Positions 58,401 to 64,000 of a DNA stretch of 64,000 nucleotides are shown here, in pieces. Every line of letters begins with the position of its first letter. The stretch's first letter is position 1. The position numbers were made by a program, and so were the translations under genes. The stretch is from Podocnemis expansa (lineage: Eukaryota > Chordata > Testudines > Podocnemididae). The notes under the pieces are model-generated. The model made no database searches, was not told the origin of the DNA, and worked only from the letters and a program-made list of their open reading frames with translations. The stretch spans positions 4,834,880-4,898,879 of the forward strand of contig ML682003.1 in assembly GCA_007922195.1 (NCBI GenBank), written 5' to 3'.

Positions 58401-61400
58401 GGTCTGTACGAGAGAGGGAAATGAGCCATGTGTGGAATCAGTAGCACCGGGGATTTCCTCAGAGGCCTCTCAGCCAAGTGCTGTGTCAATCTTGCATGGG
58501 TTTCACTGGCTTGTGCCTGTTCCATTTCATCCCCAGACGGGAGCAGAATCAGCCAAGCTGAGCCAGAGATTGATGGTGAGGAGTCCGACCTCCATGTGGA
58601 GAGGCCTGTGTATGAGCCGCCTGCTCCGCCCCCACCGATGGAGCCACTCTATGGGCTGGGGCAGGATGGAAGGGTGAGAGGTAAGAGGCTAGGAGGTGGA
58701 CTGTGGTTAGCTTGTGCTTGCTCCTGCTCCTGCCTTGTGTTGGATGTCCTGAGCCTCTTTTGTTCAGCTGAGTGCACAGACCTGGTGTGCTTTGTAACAG
58801 ACTCCAGCCCAGCGTTGTGGAATTGGCATCCTTCATGAGCCTGTTGCTCTCCCCTGGTCCCTCTGGAAGCAACACTGCCATGCTGGAGGGGATTGTGGAG
58901 TGTGTTACAGTCAGTTCCTTCATGTTCCACCCGTGCCCTGGCTCCCTTAAGGGAAGACAGCTTGCTTGGCCTGGGAATAAAATCAAACGTATGGTCCCTA
59001 GACCAGGTGTTATTCCCACGGCTGTAAATGTAACCCAGGAGTCCTGACCCCCAGTTCCTACTCCTGGACCCTCTAGCCTCCACATGTTCCCAGAACTTGG
59101 ACCTGGCTCCATTCCTCTGCTCTATGCGAGCAGCCCCTTCTTGCCTGTGTGTGCCGTTTGCCTAGTTTCCTGATTGTGGGTGTGTTTCCATGCTGTGCAG
59201 AGACCCCAGCAGAGGTGTTTGAAGCTCTGACTGAGCTGGGGTACAGCACCTTCCGGCCGGGCCAAGAAGAAGCTGTCATGAGGATTCTCTCAGGTAACCT
59301 GTTTTACATACCTTGGGTCCTACTTGTCTCTCCTCCACCCACCTGGGACCTAGATAGCTGGGGCCAGCTACATGTGCCTAACAGGGGTTTAACCCCAAGG
59401 GCACTTCCTCCAGATTGTCCACACTGAAATGATACTAGGGACTGGGGAGCAGGCATCGCTGCACCCCATGTCTCTCCACCCCTTTCCTATGCTGACTCCT
59501 CTGGTCAGTTCCAAGGGCTGTGGCTGCTGACGCTGTTTCTGAGCCAGGTCTGTCCACGCTGGTCATCCTGTCGACGGGGATGGGGAAGTCTCTGTGCTAC
59601 CAGCTCCCTGCGTACTTGTACGGCAAGCGGTCCAGGTGCATCACCCTGGTGATCTCCCCACTTGTGTCGCTGATGGATGACCAGGTAATTGGGACCTAGC
59701 TTCAATCACAGCCTTACTGCACTGGGACACCTTCCTTTTGCGCCTTCTCTATCACTCGCAGTCCCCTCATGGGGGGCCACTCAGGGCCTGAGTAGAACCC
59801 GGATTGGGTGTGATTCTGTCCTTCCTTCATCCACTCCCTTATCCCACTTTTCATCTCTAGCAGCTGCAGTTAGGGCTCTTCACCCCACAGGGTGGTATGT
59901 TTGGGACAGATATTTCTCATCTGCAGATCCATCCTGTTTCTAGCAGGGAGATCGCCTGGGTTGCTGGGACTTCCCCTGTCTGGTCAGTGCTCTGTCCTTT
60001 CTGACATGTGAGGCAGGAAATCCTGGAAGCCTTGGATGTAAGGCTTCCAGAAGAGCCCGAGGTTGCTGCATGTTGAGCCTATAGACGGGTTCCCCAGACT
60101 GTGTGTGGAGAAGCTCTGTCCATTGATGTGTGTGTGTGTAATGGACTTATTTCCCAGGTTTCAGGGCTCCCCCCACGCCTGAAGGCAGTCTGCATTCACT
60201 CCAACATGTCAAAGAGCCAGCGAGAGACTGCTATAGAGAAGGTGAGTTGTCTGGAGTGACAGGTTCCTTCCTGTAGATCAGGGCTGTGAGGCTGAGCTGG
60301 CTTTCAGCTCCTGCACTGCTTCCCTGTTCTCATTTGATGGGCATAAGGAGTATGGGGCCTGTCACTTGGCCTGGGGAATCAGCCTGCTATGTGTGGCCTT
60401 CTGTCCCTTCATAGGAAGTGCTGCTTGGAGACCAAGGTGTGAATCTGGTTTAACTGATGGGGCAGAGACAGCTTGTGTGCTGGCTAGTGGGAACCAGGAG
60501 GAAATAGCCACTGCTGGGCTAACTCTAGTGTGTTGCTTGTCCATGTATGGAGCTATTTCTGATTTAAATTCCCAGCTGCCCTTATCCTGTCGGGTATGTG
60601 TAATTCTTATGCGGGTGACTGTTCCTTCCCATGCTGCATGTGTTTACAGGTGAAAGGAGGAAAGGTGCATGTGGTGTTGCTCTCCCCAGAGGCCCTGGTG
60701 GGTGGAGGTGGGACAGGATCCAGCTGCCTCCCCTCTGCTGACCAGCTCCCTCCTGTGGCATTTGCCTGTATCGATGAAGTGCACTGTGTCTCTGAGTGGT
60801 CCCACAACTTCCGCCCATGCTACCTGCGGCTCTGTAAGGTACTGGGGATGTAGGGTCTGGCCAGAGTTCACTGGTGCCAGTGCGGTGTGACGCTTGGGGA
60901 TGTGGAGAGATGACCCAGGCTATAGAGACTTCATATGTCTGCTCTGTCGGTGTTAGCAACCGCAATGAGACTTGGGATGCCAGGGACAGGTCTGGTGCAG
61001 CGGGAGTGCCACTTCTGACGTGAACTGTCGGACCAAACTGCAGGCTGCTTAGCACCAATTCCCTCCTGGGTAACTGCACTTTGATCCCCTCTTCCGCTTG
61101 CTTCATGGGGGACCTGCCTCCCATCCTGCTCCAAGCTGTGCTGTGACGTTGGGAGGGGCACTGAGAGCTCTCCAGAGAGCTGGTGGGATGGGGCTGTACC
61201 CCACGTGTGGCACACCCCTGCGTCTTGGCCGGGAAACACCAGATGCTGGCATTAAGGAGTAACGGCTCTTCTCCCTGCAGGTTCTTCGGAATCGTTTGGG
61301 GGTGCGCTGCCTTTTGGGCCTCACAGCCACGGCCACCCTAGCCACAGCACAGGATGTGGCCCATCATCTGGGTATCCAGGAGGGCATAGCGGTGCGCTCT

Positions 61401-63984
61401 GCTGCCGTTCCTCCAAACCTGCACCTTTCTGTCTCGATGGACAGGGACAAGGACCAGGTAGGGAGGGAGAGCAGGGCTGTCCCAGGACTTGGAGAAGACC
61501 CATCTGATCGTTAAAGCACTAGGGCACCTTTCTGCTGTCTCTAAACCCCAGCTTGGGGATCAGCCTAAATTCCCCTGTGTTTCCAGTTCAGTATGGGATT
61601 TGTCAATCCTGACTCACATGGCTGCAATGTGTTCTTCTGAGCTCCATGTGTGTCTTCTCCCCAAGTGAATGAAATGTTCCATATGCCTTATATCCTGGCT
61701 CTGGGGCCTGTATGGGACTCCCGTGTAATCATCCTGTGCTGCAAAGGGAGTGGAATTCCTCAGGAATGGGCAGGGAGTTTTTCATGGGCGTGGATCGGTG
61801 TCCTTGCTTTCTGGGGACTCATAAGGTCAGTGTGGGCGTTTCCAACTGGTGAGAGATGTGCACTGCCTCAACACACTCTTGGGGAATGAAGTATCCATAG
61901 AGCAGAGACTCATTCTCTCCTTGTCTGGTTCCAGGCGCTGGTCTCATTGCTGCAGGGAGAGAGGTTTGGGGGTCTGGACTCTATCATTGTTTACTGCACC
62001 CGGAGAGAGGAGACGGCACGGATTGCGGCGCTGATCCGCACGTGCCTCCAGGGCGTAATGCTCAGGGAGTCCATGACTGCTGAGGAGCAGCAGGCTGACG
62101 AAAGTGCTGTGGAAAGGAAGAAAGCCAAAGGTAGGAGAGGGTCATTGCTGAGCTTTTCTACAGCTACAGAGAGGAAGCCTAATCCAGCCCCTCCACTGAG
62201 ATTAGACTGGATGCCAGCCTGGGGTCTTTGTGTACAGATGTGCTTGGGAACAGTGGAGGCTCCTTCCCTCTGGAGGGAGCCATCTGAGGCACCCAGGCTG
62301 GCTCTGACTACCTATCGCTTAAATCCAGCAGTGAGTCTCTGGAAGAGCAAACACCTCATGGTTCAGTGGAAGGTGAAACTCACTCCCCCCCACCCCACCC
62401 CCCACACCAGGCACCCACCCTAGCTGCACATGGGGTCTAGCACATCCCTTCCCAAGCCTTGCGAGCATCTGAAACATGGGCTTTGCTTATCCCATTACAG
62501 ACCATCATCAACACCTGACTATTTGCTTGGGGTGAATCCTGGAAGGGACCATGAGAGGTCATTGAGTCCATGGCGGGACCAAGTCCAGACATCTGTATGT
62601 CCATCTGCCTGGCACGTGGTGGCATGGGAGGTTAAACCACCTCAGATGATGCCACTTGAGTGATGTGGGGAAGGGCACTTTGCCTCCAGATTACTGCTAC
62701 TTGGTCTGTTGGCCTGTCCATGTTTTTGACTCTGTTCCTTACCTGAAGCTTAAACTGGTCCCGCTCCAGCCAGCGATGACCAAATCTCCAGTAGGGACTC
62801 TAAATGAGGAGTTTGAATTGGATTTGAATTGCTTCAAATCCAGTCTTAATGCTTGAAACCCTGCTGGGGGAATGAATGGGAACTGATCTTCTGATGAGCA
62901 GGAGCCGATGATGTAATTGCTGTCCATCTTGGGGCAACTCACCTGGAGGTTTATGGTTCCTAAATTCTCTGATTAATTACATTAATTCACTGATTAATCA
63001 GTGAATGCTTGCAGGAGGCCCTAGGTCAGTGCTAACCACGATAATTCACTGGCATTAACTTTTCTCTCTCTACGTCTTTGTGGCTTAGCTAAGAAGAGCA
63101 TCCGGCGCCCTCTGAAGTGGATCGCAGATTCCTACCATGGTGGTATGTCGGCCACTGAGCGCCGCCGTGTCCAGAACAACTTCATGAGTGGCCAGCTGCG
63201 GATCGTGGTGGCCACAGTGGCCTTTGGCATGGGGCTAGACAAGGCGGATGTTCGTGGGATTGTCCACTACAACATGCCCAAGAACTTTGAGAGCTACGTG
63301 CAGGAGATTGGGCGGGCGGGGCGGGATGGGAAGCCAGCGCATTGTCATCTCTTCTTGGATCCGGAGGTAATTGCTGCCAGAGGGGTGGGGTTAATCCTAA
63401 AGCCAGTGTATCTCCTTGGCTACCTCTGCTGCCGACAGTTGAAATCCCAGTCAAACTCAGTGCGTCTGCTCAGGCTGACGAGTAGCTAGATGTGCAGCTA
63501 TTGCGTGAAGGTCAATGGCTCTTTGGTGCTCCCAGGATCTACGAGCTGACCACAGCTGGCTTTAGGCACAAAGCAGCTCGTGGCCACTCAGCTGTGCGCA
63601 AAGGGAGCTACTCACAGGCTCAGCTCCTGAGGGTGGCGGAAACTCACTCAGGTCCGGGTTCCTCCCTCCCATCAGTAGGATGAACAGGGAAATGGCCCCC
63701 TCGTGTCTGCCCAGCGCAGGAGGCCATTCTTGGCCTAGTTTTCCCCACCAGCAAATTGGAAGCTCTGTGTTCACAATTGTGTTCACCTTTGTGTCTGTCT
63801 TTCTCTTGCTGGTTGCTCCACACTCCCTGACTCTTTCCTTCCCCAGGGCAGGGATCTGCAGGAGCTGAGGAGACACATTTACGCTGACACTGTGGATTTT
63901 TTCACCATTAAGAAGCTAGTGCAGAGGGTCTTCCCTCACTGTCAGTGCCGAGAGCTCCACCGCCGACAGCAGGACCTCAATAGG
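31345..63984 (+). CDS. RECQL4: RecQ-like DNA helicase 4 (partial, 3' end outside window)
   Basis: Seventeen coding exons join in frame to 1105 codons: 31345-31428, 34207-34240, 35437-35546, 37372-37515, 38649-39802, 45029-45128, 49808-49937, 53648-53770, 58537-58680, 59201-59293, 59548-59684, 60158-60241, 60650-60838, 61281-61457, 61935-62130, 63089-63366, 63847-63984. The N-terminus is the Sld2-like, homeodomain-like segment used in replication initiation, with the LYREYKVLK and CWGTHLNR motifs. A CCHC zinc knuckle lies at residues 569-582. Helicase motifs: motif 0 FRPGQEEAV (692-700), Walker A TGMGKS (715-720), DEVH box (821-824), LTATAT motif [13 protein letters not shown] motif IV and GRAGRDG motif VI (1041-1047). 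RECQL4 is a nuclear 3'-5' helicase with roles in origin firing and genome stability; human mutations cause Rothmund-Thomson and related syndromes. The start ATG has G at -3 and +4 and gives a 28-codon first exon, the same as human. The C-terminal roughly 350 residues lie beyond the window. Exon 5 is longer than its human counterpart. Confidence 0.97.
31429..34206 (+). other. RECQL4 intron 1
   Basis: A 2.8-kb intron with one antisense PLE tail (32275-32385) and a short CCCT-repeat near 32449. The remainder shows nothing I can name. Confidence 0.8.
32275..32385 (-). mobile_element. PLE 3' tail, antisense
   Basis: GGAATAGCCGTGTTAGTCTAG, GGAGTTGTGTGGCACTTTAAG, GCATGAGCTTTCATGGGAG: the reverse-complement word order of the PLE tail. 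Single arm, truncated. Confidence 0.8.
34207..34240 (+). CDS. RECQL4: RECQL4 coding exon 2
   Basis: A 34-bp exon, residues 29-39 ([11 protein letters not shown]) plus one base, aligning with human EAAPEETR. Acceptor TTTTACAG, donor GTAAGT. Confidence 0.93.
34440..34512 (+). mobile_element. MIR-type SINE core
   Basis: CCTATGACCTTGGGTGTGTC followed by CTGCCTCAGTTTCCTCTTCTG is a clear MIR core word order. Confidence 0.75.
35437..35546 (+). CDS. RECQL4: RECQL4 coding exon 3
   Basis: Residues 40-76, with the conserved LYREYKVLK. Acceptor TTAATGCACAG, donor CAG|GTAATC. Confidence 0.95.
36771..36957 (+). mobile_element. hAT-type MITE with perfect 8-bp target duplication
   Basis: Ends CAGGGGTCTCAAACTC and GTTTGAGATCCCTG. 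CCCTAGAG lies on both sides (36763-36770 and 36958-36965). The interior matches 14805-14971. Confidence 0.93.
37083..37251. mobile_element. MITE with CAGGGCCRG ends
   Basis: Ends CAGGGCCAGTGCTAGG and CAGTGCCGGCCCTG, flanked by GGTCCCC on both sides (7-8 bp target duplication, ambiguous because of the C run). Same family as 28295-28785. It ends 120 bp before RECQL4 exon 4. Confidence 0.8.
37372..37515 (+). CDS. RECQL4: RECQL4 coding exon 4
   Basis: Residues 77-124. Contains CWGTHLNR, the most conserved word of the Sld2-like region, and FGMKLKANL. Acceptor TTTATGCCAG, donor AAG|GTCTGA, which is weaker than the others. It is 144 bp and in phase. Confidence 0.93.
37516..38648 (+). other. RECQL4 intron 4
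   Basis: A 1.1-kb intron. No repeat or gene recognised. Confidence 0.8.
38649..39802 (+). CDS. RECQL4: RECQL4 coding exon 5 (large)
   Basis: A 1154-bp exon, residues 125-508 plus two bases. Only short blocks match human RECQL4, for example [14 protein letters not shown] (220-233). The rest is low-complexity and charged, presumably disordered. Basic clusters [15 protein letters not shown] and PKRRR around residues 400-440 are good nuclear localisation candidates. Donor CAG|GTGGGT. Confidence 0.95.
40127..41008 (-). mobile_element. Penelope-like element, 3' part, minus strand
   Basis: On the minus strand it encodes an RT C-terminal remnant ([16 protein letters not shown]), then a GIY-YIG remnant ([21 protein letters not shown]), and ends with the PLE tail at 40127-40275. 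It is colinear with the 26.5-27.4 kb copy but lacks the internal antisense insertion. It carries frame breaks. It is truncated at its 5' end, where a TTCCCTGTAAGCTG segment (41009-41022) begins. Confidence 0.88.
41009..41043 (+). repeat. MITE-like end followed by (GGTG)n
   Basis: TTCCCTGTAAGCTG resembles the TTCCCTCTAAGCTG end of family B MITEs and is followed by a GGTG microsatellite (41023-41043). No matching right end was found, so this is only a fragment. Confidence 0.5.
43182..43310 (+). mobile_element. PLE 3' tail, sense
   Basis: TGCATTTATTTTCCTTCC, CATTCTGTAAGTTCCCC, TCTGACAAAGTGGGGTTTT, CTCCCACAGAAGCTCATG, then GTGCCACCAGACTCC. 5'-truncated. Confidence 0.85.
44039..44098 (+). mobile_element. 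CR1 LINE 3' tail
   Basis: GAGGTTGGACTAGATGACCC followed by GGGGTCCCTGCCAAGTCTA is the CR1 3' terminus. Confidence 0.75.
44680..44800 (+). mobile_element. MIR-type SINE
   Basis: TGCCTCAGTTTGTCCTCTGT, AAAAGGGAGGTGACAATACC and GTAGCACTTTGCAGTCC give the MIR core and 3' part. Confidence 0.8.
45029..45128 (+). CDS. RECQL4: RECQL4 coding exon 6
   Basis: Residues 509-542, including [16 protein letters not shown], which aligns with the human GNYVRLNMK block, and RLRKQ. Acceptor GCCTTTCCAG, donor CAG|GTGAGA. Confidence 0.95.
47458..47975. mobile_element. hAT-type MITE with perfect 8-bp target duplication
   Basis: Ends CAGTAGTTCCCAACC and GGTTGGGAGCCACTG. CTCTAGAC lies on both sides (47450-47457 and 47976-47983). 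518 bp, no transposase frame. Confidence 0.9.
49090..49386 (+). mobile_element. CR1 LINE 3' end
   Basis: GTTAACCACTGGAGCAAC, GGTAGGTTCTCCATGATCAG, then GACTAGCCATTTGCAGTGG and GGAATCTATGAA match a diverged CR1 3' region. Confidence 0.75.
49808..49937 (+). CDS. RECQL4: RECQL4 coding exon 7 (zinc knuckle)
   Basis: Residues 543-585. [16 protein letters not shown] is followed by an intact CX2CX4HX4C knuckle ([14 protein letters not shown]). Acceptor TGCTTCACAG, donor GTAAGT. Confidence 0.96.
50514..51138. mobile_element. hAT element inserted in CR1
   Basis: Ends CAGTGGTTCTTAAC and GGTTGAGAACCACTG. The flanks GTCTAGAG (50506-50513) and GTCTAAAG (51139-51146) match at 7 of 8. It is itself split by a PLE insertion at 50628-50827; without that it is about 425 bp. 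Confidence 0.88.
50628..50827. mobile_element. Fold-back PLE element inserted in the hAT
   Basis: The left arm is antisense (GATTTATTTTTCACATGAGC...CCCACTTCATCAGATGC) and the right arm sense (GCGTCTGATGAAGTGGG...AAGCTCATGTGAAAAATAAA), meeting near 50694-50702. The right arm runs to the true terminus (GGCTATCCCTTTGGAA). ATAAAAGTAC is repeated exactly on both sides (50618-50627 and 50828-50837). Confidence 0.92.
51236..51508. mobile_element. Fold-back PLE element inserted in CR1
   Basis: The left arm is antisense from the terminus (GTTCCAAAGGGGTAGCTGTG) and the right arm sense, ending CTAGACTCCTTGTTTG plus T-rich sequence. ATCAAAGGAA is repeated exactly on both sides (51226-51235 and 51509-51518). 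Confidence 0.92.
52215..53300 (+). mobile_element. CR1 LINE with RT remnant and 3' end
   Basis: Contains a decayed RT segment (word AGTGCCCCAGGGGTCAG, corresponding to VPQGS), TTTGCGGATGACACCAAACTG, CACACTACAAGAAGGGATG, and the terminal GGGGGTTGGACTAAAAGATG and GTTCCTTCCAGC. It has an internal deletion and a MITE at 52766-52937. No intact frame. Confidence 0.9.
52766..52937 (+). mobile_element. MITE with TTCCCTCTA ends (family B, copy 2), inside CR1
   Basis: The reverse complement matches 28363-28549 over its length (shared words GGTCATGAAACCTG, TTCAATAGTGCTA, AAGAAATTGTTTGC). The ends CATTCCCTCTACT and GCTTAGAGGGAACAG are inverted. CR1 reads through on both sides. Confidence 0.85.
53648..53770 (+). 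CDS. RECQL4: RECQL4 coding exon 8
   Basis: Residues 586-626, an acidic linker ([14 protein letters not shown]) between the zinc knuckle and the helicase core. Acceptor GCCTTGCAG, donor CAG|GTGAGA. Phase-consistent on both sides. Confidence 0.92.
53826..53901 (+). mobile_element. PLE 3' tail with 13-bp target duplication
   Basis: A 76-bp sense tail (ATTTTCTACCATGAAAGCTC, TGTTAGTCTTTAAAAGTGC, GGACTCCTTGT). TGTCCTGAACAAG lies directly on both sides (53813-53825 and 53902-53914). It starts 55 bp after the exon 8 donor and ends at the same GACTCCTTG-type boundary as the right arms at 17.5 and 51.5 kb. Confidence 0.92.
53915..54245 (+). mobile_element. CR1 LINE 3' end
   Basis: CTTCAAGTACCTAAAAGGTG, GGTTTAGGTTGGACATTAGG, then GGACCTAATGACTTCTTATGG and ATTATTCTATAAG match a CR1 3' region. 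Confidence 0.88.
54855..54936 (+). repeat. Ancient LINE/SINE 3' tail (family A, copy 3)
   Basis: GTGCAGCGCTTAGCACAGTGG, CTGGGTGCTATGGCAATTC and AAATAATAAGAAATAA; the best preserved of the three copies in the window. Confidence 0.55.
58537..58680 (+). CDS. RECQL4: RECQL4 coding exon 9
   Basis: Residues 627-674, with a proline-rich [15 protein letters not shown]. The donor at 58681 (GAG|GTAAGA) was chosen over GTGAGA at 58674 because only it keeps the frame into exon 10 and matches the human spacing before ETPAEVF. Confidence 0.92.
59201..59293 (+). CDS. RECQL4: RECQL4 coding exon 10
   Basis: Residues 675-705. Starts the helicase core with [14 protein letters not shown] and motif 0 (FRPGQEEAV). 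Donor CAG|GTAACC. Confidence 0.96.
59548..59684 (+). CDS. RECQL4: RECQL4 coding exon 11 (Walker A)
   Basis: Residues 706-751. [15 protein letters not shown] is the ATP-binding motif I with Lys719; [11 protein letters not shown] is motif Ia. Acceptor GAGCCAG, donor CAG|GTAATT. Confidence 0.97.
60158..60241 (+). CDS. RECQL4: RECQL4 coding exon 12
   Basis: Residues 752-779 ([18 protein letters not shown]...). Acceptor TTCCCAG, donor AAG|GTGAGT. Confidence 0.95.
60650..60838 (+). CDS. RECQL4: RECQL4 coding exon 13 (DEVH box)
   Basis: Residues 780-842. LLSPEALVG is motif Ib; [19 protein letters not shown] holds the Walker B box (Asp821, Glu822) and the aromatic-rich loop. Donor AAG|GTACTG. Confidence 0.97.
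61281..61457 (+). CDS. RECQL4: RECQL4 coding exon 14
   Basis: Residues 843-901. LLGLTATAT is motif [19 protein letters not shown] begins the second RecA-like lobe. Acceptor TCCCTGCAG, donor CAG|GTAGGG. Confidence 0.97.
61935..62130 (+). CDS. RECQL4: RECQL4 coding exon 15
   Basis: Residues 902-966 plus one base. [20 protein letters not shown] is motif IV. The end is a charged, lysine-rich linker (VERKKAK) not matching the human linker. Donor AAG|GTAGGA. Confidence 0.96.
63089..63366 (+). CDS. RECQL4: RECQL4 coding exon 16
   Basis: Residues 967-1059. [14 protein letters not shown] is followed by motif V ([17 protein letters not shown]) and motif VI ([12 protein letters not shown]). Acceptor GTGGCTTAG, donor GAG|GTAATT. 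Confidence 0.97.
63847..63984 (+). CDS. RECQL4: RECQL4 coding exon 17 (last in window)
   Basis: Residues 1060-1105. [17 protein letters not shown] aligns with human DLRELRRHVHADSTDFL, the start of the RecQ4-specific zinc-binding region; CQC follows. Donor AGG|GTGAGG at 63985, so the gene continues to the right. Confidence 0.94.
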
Positions 63985-64000
63985 GTGAGGAACAAGCTCT

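Larger units (their letters stand above)
53771..58536 (+). other. RECQL4 intron 8
   Basis: A 4.8-kb intron. Repeats are near the 5' end (PLE tail 53826-53901, CR1 to 54245, old tail 54855-54936). From 54937 to 58536 I recognise no gene or repeat. Confidence 0.75.

Noticed and set aside
58674..58679. Alternative donor GTGAGA for RECQL4 exon 9
   Set aside because: It would leave phase 0, whereas exon 10 needs one preceding base to give ETPAEVF; the GTAAGA donor at 58681 keeps the frame.
1..64000. CRISPR arrays, operons or phage-like modules
   Set aside because: No spaced direct-repeat arrays, no ribosome-binding-site-linked gene clusters; splice structure and repeats are clearly vertebrate.

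Overview
The window looks like draft nuclear DNA from a sauropsid, most probably a turtle. The genes have vertebrate introns with GT-AG sites, and the repeats are CR1 LINE ends, MIR-type SINEs, many hAT-type MITEs and Penelope-like element (PLE) pieces with a GIY-YIG endonuclease. There are no prokaryotic features. A run of ten N at 6110-6119 marks a draft assembly. The species call is inference from repeat content and was not checked against a database.

Three protein genes can be supported. (1) A single-coding-exon F-box protein gene lies at 7062-8258 (+), behind a CpG-rich promoter and a 5' UTR intron; I cannot name it with confidence. (2) LRRC14 lies on the minus strand (coding 25327 to 20801) in three coding exons that join in frame to 511 residues. 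(3) RECQL4 lies on the plus strand. Seventeen coding exons between 31345 and 63984 join without a frame break into the first 1105 codons, from the Sld2-like N-terminus through a CCHC zinc knuckle and both RecA-like helicase lobes; the gene runs off the right edge. LRRC14 and RECQL4 are head-to-head around a CpG island near 29.0-29.75 kb, which matches their divergent pairing in human 8q24.3.

Layout: 1-6.3 kb is gene-poor, with GC-rich DNA, an LTR nested in another repeat, a MIR and a minisatellite. 6.3-8.6 kb holds the F-box gene. 8.6-20.8 kb is intergenic, with MIR, CR1, hAT MITEs and one fold-back PLE element. 20.8-29.4 kb is LRRC14 plus its upstream region. 29.4-64 kb is RECQL4, with long repeat-filled introns up to exon 9 and compact exons over the helicase domain.

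The most notable structure not explained by genes is a set of head-to-head (fold-back) PLE-tail insertions at 17.2, 50.6 and 51.2 kb, flanked by roughly 10-bp target duplications. Two of them sit inside a CR1/hAT nest in RECQL4 intron 7. A group of hAT MITEs shares a target of the form nTCTAGAn. I saw no convincing new defence or regulatory system.
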